Source: Hermatobates lingyangjiaoensis
Taxonomy: Eukaryota > Arthropoda > Insecta > Hemiptera > Hermatobatidae
DNA: 64,000 nt
Direction of reading: 5' to 3'
Assembly: GCA_026182355.1 (NCBI GenBank)
Contig: JAPFBL010001929.1
Span: 248,001-312,000 of the forward strand
The notes below the pieces were generated by a model. The model ran no database searches and was not told where the DNA came from. It saw only the letters and a list, made by a program, of their open reading frames with translations. How positions within the stretch are numbered: position 1 is the first letter of the stretch; every line of letters begins with the position of its first letter. The translations under genes and the position numbers were made by a program. This document shows positions 57,135-64,000 of this stretch, one piece after another.

Positions 57135-60100
57135 CCCACACACTACCATCATTTAAAAAAAAAAGGTCAAAGTAGACATAAGAGACCTTATCTAACATTT
57201 GACATCATCAAATCTGAAATCGATTTTTTTTTTACTTATAGGAAATTAAAATGTCTAAGTGAATAAAAATTTCTGTTTATGACTTTTTTTTCATTCTTTT
57301 AAGATATCTCTTGGCATGACATTATATTAACTTGTGCTATTCCTCAGATTCTTTAAAATAGAGGAATAATACAATCCTATCCCAGAATTTTCACAAAAAA
57401 AAATTGTTTCTTTAATCTATTGGTAATTTACAAAAGGCGAAGGCACAACTGTTAGTTTACGATAGACACGGTATATCAGGCAGTTTTCAGTGAACTACTA
57501 TCGCAGTACTAAACACAAATCATAAACTTCCCCCACAAACCCATATTTCCAATGTAGGTTAAATCAACGTCTTGAAAACATTCTATCAACCATTTCCAAC
57601 CCATTAATAAGTCAATAATTATTCTTTTCTCGTGCCATATTTCCAACTGAAAATAATAATTAACGTATTAAAAATTAATTATAAATGTAATCCAATATTT
57701 CTGATTATAATAATAATAATAATAATGACAATTTCAACTATTTTTATTTGAACCAATTTTCATAAAAATATATTTAAAAGGTAGATCATTAATTGTAAAT
57801 CTTTGACAATAATAGCATGGGAAAATTTGGAAATGCTGATTATTCAAAACGTCATTTCCTTGAAATTTGACAGTGCAGTCCTGACTGTTTCACTTTCGTT
57901 AATTTACTTCAAACCAATATAGTGTACTCGTAGCCTGGATTATTATTTCTGTTTTCTGTTTCAGTTTAACTGAAATGTTGGTACATAGAAGTTAATTCTA
58001 TTTTCTTTGTTCATTTAAAGTGAATGTTTTGTGGTAATCACTATTTATAATAAGAGTCGTAATTATGTATTGATGCCAGTTATTAAAATAATTGTTTAAT
58101 AAAAAGTAATGCATGGAACTTGTAAATATATACAGAGGTACATTTGAACAGAATGGGAAAATTATAATGTGTCAAGCGTGTCTGTTTTGCAATAGTCAGC
58201 TACTACCACATCATATCATTTGTCATTTAATATTTAATTAACAAAAATTAAATATTGTCAACTTGACATTTATTTAGGTCATGTTCGGCCTGTGCAAGTG
58301 GAAAACAGGAATCTCAATTCCACTAGGGGGGAATATTTTCCGAAAAAATTTATTTGCTGAGACATGGTTTTTATTGGCAAAACATAATGATTATATGACG
58401 ATTCAGTATATTAAAGCTGTACAAAGAGTTGATTGAGAATGACTGCATTCCACGGGGACGAATGTCCATACATTTGTGTCGGAGTCTGTCAGTCGGTGTT
58501 GGCCTTGCAGTTGCTGTAGTTGAAAAACATAGTCAATGTAGACTTTGTTTAGTACTGGATTCACGCAGAATTCCTTCGTCACTGTGACAGAAGTAGCTAG
58601 ACCTTCCCTGCTGAGTGATACAGTGCCGTATCAATGGCGGTTTAGGGGTTCCGCCAATGGCAGCATATAACAGGGGACGGCATTTTCAAGGTGTAAAAAT
58701 AGAAAATAGAAGAAAATTAAAATCATAAAAAGTTAACAAAAATTCTGATTTTTTATACCACTATGATTTTTTAAGCTCGTAATTGTTTCAATGTTTTATA
58801 TGTGTAATACTGTTTATTAAACGAATTTTTAAAAAATAATACATATTAGCATATTAAAAATTAATGTATCTTTACTTATGTAGTTGAAAATTTATTATAT
58901 TTGTTTGCATAGCCAGTTAATTTAATTTAATAATTTTTTATGAATCTATTTCCTTGAAAATAAATATTTATTTTGAAGGATAACAGTTTATCAACGCCTG
59001 GTGGGGGGATGGGGGCTACGACCATCCCGGGCGATAAAAATGGTTGTTACGTTAATGGAGTGACGTAGAACCGACAATGAAGTGTTATGAGCCTAGTTAG
59101 TACAAGATGTGCTATTATGAGCCTTCTCAATGCAATAAGTTGTGCAGTCAGCCTTGCCAGTACAAGAAGTGTTGTTATGAGGCTTTTCAATACAAGAAGA
59201 TCTACAATCAGTGTTGTCAATAAAAGAAGTTCCGTTATGAGCCTTGCCAAAGCATAAAAGTGGAATTACCAAAGTATGCGCTAATCTTAATCCTCTAGCA
59301 GTAGGGGCTTGTAGATCAATGCTGCTTCAGAAATATTATTCGTCTTTTATATATAAAACATTCACTATTTGATACGGTGCACTATAATTATAATTTACAA
59401 TAAATGTACCTACAAAATCTATAAAATCTTAAACAGTAAATAATTATACACATTAATCTGAAATTGTGATACACAATTTTCAAGCACAATGCAGCCTCTT
59501 CGGAATTTATGAGCATTAGCGCTATTTTTTTCGTATGCACAGACTTTTATTAATACCATCTGTTTAACAGAAAAACACTTAGTGTATTGGACTTTGATAG
59601 GCACAGTTAAATAAAGGCGTTTGTATTTTTACTGTAAATTAATGAATATACTGTCATACATTAAGGATTATACACTATAAGAGTATACACAAAAATGAGC
59701 ATGTTTTACTGATTGTTTCATTATTTCGACAATGAAGTAGACAATGATGCTACACAAAAGGAGCCATAACTGATTTCTGTTGTATTAACGTTGTGCTTTT
59801 TTTTTCTGTTACAGGCATGTGAAAAACAGAAAGTGTATACCAAAAATTGTTGCCAACCTGCATACTGTGTCCCACAACCTTGCTATTACCAAAAAGAACC
59901 ATGCTGTGTGCCATGTCAATGCAAGAAGTGTTGTTATGAGCCTGTTAAATGCAAGAAGTGCTGTTATGAGCCCATTCAATGCGGGAAGTGCTGTTATGAG
60001 CCCTTTCAATGCAAGAGGTGCTGTTATGAACCTCTTCAATACATGAACTACTGTTATGAGCCTGTTCAATGCAAGAAGTGCTGTTATGATTCCGTTCAAT

Positions 60101-60624
60101 GCAATAAGTGCTGTTATGAGCCTTGCCAGTGCAATAAGTGTTGTTATGAGCCTTGTCAATATAATATGGTCTGCAATGAACCTTGCCAATATAAAAAGTG
60201 TTGCTATTTACCTTGTCAATACAATAAGTATACCTCCGAGCCTTGTCACTCCAAGTTTTCCCTCTATAATCCTCATTACTACAAGAAGTGCTGTTATGAG
60301 TCTTGCCAGAGCAATAAGTGTTGTTATGAGCCTTGTCAATATAACATGGTCTGCAATGAACCTTGCCAATACAAAACGTGTAGCTATTTACCTTGTCAAT
60401 ACAATAAGTGCGTTCCTAAGCCTTGTCACTGCAAGATTTCCCTCTATAATCCTCATCATTACAAGAAGTGCTGTTATGAGCCTTGCCAGTGCAATAAGTG
60501 TTGTTATGAGCCTTGCCAGTGCAATAAGTGTTGTTATGAGCCTTGCAAGGACAATGGCTGCTACGAGCCTTGCCAAGAAAAGTGCTGCTACGAGCCTTGT
60601 CCCGAAAAGAAGTGCTGCAATTAA
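55989..60624 (+). CDS. gene C: secreted Cys-rich decapeptide-repeat protein (two exons)
   Basis: The coding sequence joins 55989-56048 and 59815-60624, 289 residues in all. Exon 1 is identical in peptide to that of gene B. The intron (3.8 kb) is phase 0. The exon-2 head differs from gene B by two residues (ACEKQKV for ACKKQKA). It has about 21 decapeptides, then a shortened tail ending in KKCCN. The repeat content differs: a block of six decapeptides (CQYNMVCNEP through the CH-SLYNP and H-YKKCC units) occurs twice, at about 60150-60329 and 60330-60509, a 180-bp higher-order duplication; gene B keeps only one partial version. Several units have lost Cys (CQYNKYTSEP, CHSKFSLYNP). The frame is open throughout, which with a 30-bp period means unit gain or loss never shifts frame. 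Function is unknown. AATAAA lies at 60710 and 60723. Confidence 0.9.
57074..57132. repeat. (CA)n microsatellite in gene C intron
   Basis: Nearly 30 CA units with AAA interruptions; the long Thr-His and Cys-Val frames here are artefacts. Confidence 0.95.
57290..57655. other. segment unique to the gene C intron
   Basis: Sequence from ATTCTTTTAAGATATCTC to CATATTTCCAACTGAAAA has no counterpart in the gene B intron, where 43150-43355 (different sequence) and repeat F occupy the place. It holds no gene or TIRs that I can see. It is either ancestral sequence deleted from copy B or a separate insertion. Confidence 0.6.
58621..59057. mobile_element. non-autonomous hAT element, complete, in gene C intron
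   Basis: Ends CAGTGCCGTATCAA and (complement of right) CATTAACGTAACAA; flanking octamers GAGTGATA and GAGTGACG (6 of 8 alike) suggest an old 8-bp target duplication. It shares its interior with 19933-20482. Confidence 0.8.
59079..59262 (+). pseudogene. decayed repeat-exon relic in gene C intron
   Basis: About five 30-bp units in one frame, read through with stops: CYEPS-x-YKMCYYEPSQCNK, LCSQPCQYKKCCYEAFQ, KIYNQCCQ-stop-KKFRYEPCQ. In-frame TAG and TAA occur, so it cannot be used as an exon. It sits 550 bp upstream of exon 2 and 20 bp right of the hAT element. Confidence 0.85.
59815..60624 (+). CDS. gene C exon 2 (repeat exon)
   Basis: Starts GCATGTGAAAAACAG after TTACAG (59809-59814) and ends AAT-TAA (60619-60624). 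The repeat spans about 59914-60550. Confidence 0.95.
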   Translation, partial: ACEKQKVYTKNCCQPAYCVPQPCYYQKEPCCVPCQCKKCCYEPVKCKKCCYEPIQCGKCCYEPFQCKRCCYEPLQYMNYCYEPVQCKKCCYDSVQCNKCCYEPCQCNKCCYEPCQYNMVCNEPCQYKKCCYLPCQYNKYTSEPCHSKFSLYNPHYYKKCCYESCQSNKCCYEPCQYNMVCNEPCQYKTCSYLPCQYNKCVPKPCHCKISLYNPHHYKKCCYEPCQCNKCCYEPCQCNKCCYEPCKDNGCYEPCQEKCCYEPCPEKKCCN

Positions 60625-61537
60625 GTTTACTACAGCAAGAAATCCTACTGTCACCCTGTCTCAAGAAGAAACACTGCTGTACTGACTATTAAAAAGATAA
60701 AATATACTTAATAAAAATGCTTAATAAATTCCAAATCGCTTATTAAATTAGCGATAAGGACTACTTTTGAGACACAACTAATTTTAGAATTGTTAACACT
60801 AGCATAAAATTAATGGCTTTGTATTTTACAATTATATTTTTAAATAAATTTCAATCATTGAATCAAATTTCTTTATAACCCAGTTCCACAGGTAGACAGG
60901 TGTATATAATTACAACAAATACGTGTTTTTTGTCACAGTCAAATCTATGTTATACTTAGATCATAACACAGCGTCTCCGTGACTACGAGGGTATTGCTCT
61001 TACATTTGTTATAAGAAACTGATAACAATAAAATAAATTTAATACAGCAAATGCTATGAACATTAGTAATGGTTTGTTCAAGCTTGACTCAACACAGACG
61101 AAGGCTTTCTAATGAAAATTGGAACCTTCATTAATATAAAATTGAAAAGAATAAAAAAATTAACTTTTTAATAAAATTAATAACTAATAAACATATAAAT
61201 CAAATTATGGCAAAAAATTAAATTTCCTAAAAACTCACCTCTGAATAAGACAGTTCAAGATGATGTCTGGATTTGATTTCTTCAATGTAGATACAGAAAA
61301 ATGAGAAATTAAAAATACATACTAACAGTATCTAATTTTCGGTTTGAACAGTCTTCAGGTGAGATGAGATAGAAACCAAATTCAGGAAAAAAACATATAA
61401 AAGTGATCAGAGTAGTTTAATACATATTTAATTCGACTGCGTTGTCATTATGTAAGAAGTGAAGGGAATTGATTTGTCTACAAGGATTGACAGCTGCCAT
61501 GATAAGGTTTACTTATATCTTTCTGAACTCATTCGAA
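60625..61537 (+). repeat. 3' flank of gene C shared with gene B
   Basis: Aligns with 53855-54762 almost base for base. The K hammerhead-like core lies at 61321-61362 (minus). Duplication homology stops at about 61537 (GAACTCATTCG). Confidence 0.85.
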
Positions 61538-61554
61538 AAAGTATATATATATTA

Positions 61555-61735
61555 TATATACACGTATATATATATCAATAATCAAACCACAATAAGAAAA
61601 TGGGAAAACAAGACTAAGATCTTTCAACCGTAACAAGCGGGTTTTCCCATTTTCTTATTGTGATTTGATCATTGATTGTTATTTCACGTGTTAATGTGAA
61701 ATTCTTTTTATACATATGTATATATATATATATAT
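61555..61735. mobile_element. B element pair, truncated, between (TA)n tracts
   Basis: The minus part AGACTAAGATCTTTCAACCG (61610-61640) joins directly to a plus tail (GTTTTCCCATTTTCTTATTG to GTGAAATTC). The inner core of the plus half is deleted. Confidence 0.75.
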
Positions 61736-61739
61736 ATTT

Positions 61740-62270
61740 GTAAAAGTTGGAAGCAGTCCTTCATTTAAACATATATTGTTAAATAACGCCCCATATCTTC
61801 TTTATTTTTCATCTGTAATTCATGATGATCTCTTTCATCAACTAATCATCAGTCTTGTAAATACTACCAATCTTATATGTGTACCTTTTGTTGATGAACG
61901 TTGTTGAAACCCGCCTCTGCGAGCTTCACCTTGGGCACTTTACAAGGACTGTCTGTCTTGTATTTTCAATCGTGAGGAGGTGGTTAGTTCTAAATGTTCC
62001 ACGTTAAAAAAAAATCGACCTATTCTGTTTTATCATGCTATGACCGAAAGCCTCACCACCCAATAAATCAAAAAATAAACACAGCTATCGCGTTAAAACA
62101 TAGAGCCCTCTATTCCTCAGTGACCCCAAATTCCACAGTAAAAATATAATTCTAGTAAAATCCATATTGCTTAATAACTTGCAACACACACACAGATCAT
62201 AATGATAATGGAGACCACAGACAACAAAATAACAATATAACAACAAATTCAAACAGTCGCACGCACATAA
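61740..62270. other. interval of uncertain origin
   Basis: Less AT-rich than its surroundings at 61890-62000. The frame at 61716-61907 has no recognisable domain. It could be the upstream, already unreadable, part of the PLE that follows; no reverse transcriptase motif could be read. Confidence 0.4.
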
Positions 62271-62800
62271 ACACGATGGACAACACAGTCAGACTCTCAG
62301 AACAGTATAGGCACAGACAATATAACATACTTTAGTCTTACGTATGTAAAAGGCCTCTCAGAAAGATTAAAAAAAACGTTAAAAGATACTATACATTGCA
62401 AAATTGCACACAAAAACAACAAAACACTAAATAGTTTAGTTTTCTCTAAACTCAAATCTACAACCTCTATATTACAGAGCAGCAATATAGTCTATCAAAT
62501 TAACTGCAACGACTGTGATGCAAAATATATAGGGCAAACTAGCCAATACTTAGCAAACAGGATTTCACAGCATAAATCAGATATTACAGGGCAAAAAATA
62601 ACAAGTGCCCTAGCAGCTAAACATGCCTAGCTAAACATGCCAACACACAAAAACATAACTTTGACTTTCATTTACTTATAGTAGACAAAGAAAAACACCA
62701 GAAATTGAAAACACCTGGTAAAAGAAATAATACACATTGGACAAACTGAAAACACCTGCAACTCTAGAACTGGCATAGAAAAATTTAGCCAAATTTACAC
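62271..62800 (+). pseudogene. Penelope-like element: GIY-YIG endonuclease remnant
   Basis: The frame from 62271 reads ITYFSLTYVKGLSERLKKTL, then KIAHKNNKTLNSLVFSKLKS, then the GIY-YIG start VYQINCNDCDAKYIGQTSQ with the paired CNDC cysteines and a following R and H (NRISQHK). This order, with linker and CxxC just before YIG, is typical of Penelope-like retroelement endonucleases. It meets TAG at 62628, where a 10-bp tandem duplication (CTAAACATGC) shifts the frame. The domain resumes as HANTQKHNFDFHLLIVDKEK, which should include the late catalytic Glu. The RT part is not readable upstream. The element is dead. Confidence 0.85.
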
Positions 62801-63059
62801 AAACATTTTTACACAATACAAAAAAACGAAACATTGGGACTAAACACATGAAAATTAGGCAGACCCCGTAAAATATACAAATAAAAATAATCATAATATA
62901 AAAAAAAAATAAAAAAAAACCACTGGGTCCTCAACATGCAAAAGAGAACACAACCGTAAAGAAACCTCCAAACAAATAAATAGTAGCCGTATGTGTTATT
63001 CATGTAACACAGTAAATTAAGGTATGCTGCAACAGAAACAGATTTCCAAGGTAAACAAA

Positions 63060-63347
63060 TATTGATATTTATACTTATGAAATAATTGTAAAAGTAATAG
63101 AATAATTATAACAATATCCTTATGTCAATGTAAAATCCATAGTCGAAATAACTGATTTATCAATCAATTCCTATCTGTTACTGTACATGTAAAATGTAAT
63201 AAATAACCAAAATAGTAGTAATAGTAGTTCTAATTGTAAAACAATCATGTTGTAGCCCTGAAGATGACATAAATAAAAGTCGAAACGTCGGCAAAAAGGA
63301 CTAGTTTCAAATCATTAGACTTCAACCCTCAAAAAATTACATCATAT

Positions 63348-63352
<5 letters not shown>
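63060..63352 (+). mobile_element. element E: 3' terminal repeat of the PLE
   Basis: Follows the endonuclease remnant by about 300 bp and is the inverted relative of 40650-40885. It carries the hammerhead-like module at 63254-63293 and ends at CAACCCTCAAAAAATTAC next to a TA-rich tract. Confidence 0.8.
63254..63293 (+). ncRNA. hammerhead-like module of the PLE terminal repeat
   Basis: AGCC-CTGAAGA-T-GAC-loop-GTC-GAA-AC-GT-C-GGC: helix I is GCC/GGC, helix II is GAC/GTC (3 bp here, 6 bp in the 40699 copy), helix III is the palindrome ACGT, and the cleavage triplet is GTC. An ACGT helix III could form only between two copies, as in dimeric hammerheads. Confidence 0.6.
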
Positions 63353-63422
<70 letters not shown>

Positions 63423-63618
63423 ATGAATGATCAAACCACAATAAGAAATGGGAAAACAAGACTAAGATCTTTCAACCGTAACAAGCGGTCTTCGTCAAAG
63501 TCAAAAACCCAACTGAGCCAAAAACCAGTTGAGTTTTTGACTCTGACGAAGACCGCTTGTTACGGTTGAAAGATCTTAGTCTTGTTTTCCCATTTCTTAT
63601 TGTGGTTTGATCATTGAT
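63423..63618. mobile_element. B element, near-perfect inverted dimer
   Basis: Arms of about 90 bp (CAATAAGAAATGGGAAAACA to the complement TGTTTTCCCATTTCTTATTG) around a short centre containing AACTGAGCCAAAAACCAGTT. The plus core at 63539-63581 is GACT-CTGACGA-A-GACCG-CTTGTTA-CGGTT-GAA-AGATCT-T-AGTC, with GACT/AGTC as helix I. (TA)n tracts abut both sides (63343-63422 and 63657-63709). This is the reference copy for the B family. Confidence 0.9.
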
Positions 63619-63652
63619 TGTTATTTCACGTGTTTATGTGAAATCTTTTTAG

Positions 63653-63711
<59 letters not shown>

Positions 63712-63714
63712 GAA

Positions 63715-64000
63715 AACATAATCATAAGAAAAATAAGTTCTCACACCTTATTTAAAAATTTGAAATATCCAAAAGAAATTATCTGCTATTTTGAACTCTT
63801 AAAAATACGAGTAAAACCAGATGTTCCCCCAAAATCACAGACATTAAATATTCAATTAGGAATTTTGCCCTTCTTAAACTTTTACTGAATAAATTATTTT
63901 GAAAACAAAAAATAACCAATTGATACTGCAAAAAAAAAACATTAAGGGAAAATAAAATTCTCTTTCACAAATAGCACCTTTGGAATTTATTTTCATTTTT
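63715..64000. other. AT-rich end of window, no gene seen
   Basis: AT-rich. The frame running from the (TA)n tract to 63888 has no recognisable domain. Confidence 0.5.

Overview
This window reads as non-coding-rich nuclear DNA from a metazoan, most likely an invertebrate and probably an arthropod. The DNA is strongly AT-rich. Introns are kilobases long, with GT/AG boundaries, TATA boxes and AATAAA signals. There are many (TA)n and (CT)n microsatellites. The mobile DNA includes Jockey-like and R1/I-like LINE fragments, a tRNA-derived SINE, hAT elements, Helitron-like elements and Penelope-like element (PLE) remnants. I see no bacterial or viral gene organisation. The phylum assignment is inference.

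The clearest genes are three paralogues of a two-exon family of secreted, cysteine-rich repeat proteins. Gene A is on the minus strand (exon 1 at 33119-33178, exon 2 at 24876-25178). Gene B is on the plus strand (41894-41953 and 52985-53854). Gene C is on the plus strand (55989-56048 and 59815-60624). Each has a TATATAAG box with the same spacing to the ATG, a 20-codon signal-peptide exon, a phase-0 intron of 3.8-11 kb, and one second exon of 30-bp (10-residue) repeats of the type CKKCCYEPVQ. Genes B and C lie in a tandem segmental duplication (about 41.1-54.8 kb and 55.6-61.5 kb). Both copies also hold a decayed repeat-exon relic in the intron and an inverted copy of the gene's own 3' flank upstream of the promoter. 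Copy C is largely free of the later transposons in copy B, so it serves as the empty-site reference.

The left 24 kb is mostly AT-rich sequence with no recognisable function, apart from one credible internal exon of an unidentified membrane protein (6136-6349), microsatellites, foldback elements, a 58-bp tandem array (18283-18937) and hAT elements. The interval 25-41 kb (the intron and upstream region of gene A) is a transposon graveyard. From 37 to 41 kb, and again at 54.8-55.6 and 61.5-63.7 kb, foldback elements are packed against (TA)n tracts.

The most interesting structural signal is that many of these otherwise different foldback families share one core: CTGANGA, one nucleotide, a short hairpin, then GAAA with a tiny palindromic helix and a flanking stem. 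This is the layout of a minimal type I hammerhead ribozyme. One copy (63254-63293) lies just downstream of a decayed PLE GIY-YIG endonuclease reading frame (62271-62800), which ties the motif to Penelope-like retroelements. The best single example is 39331-39386.
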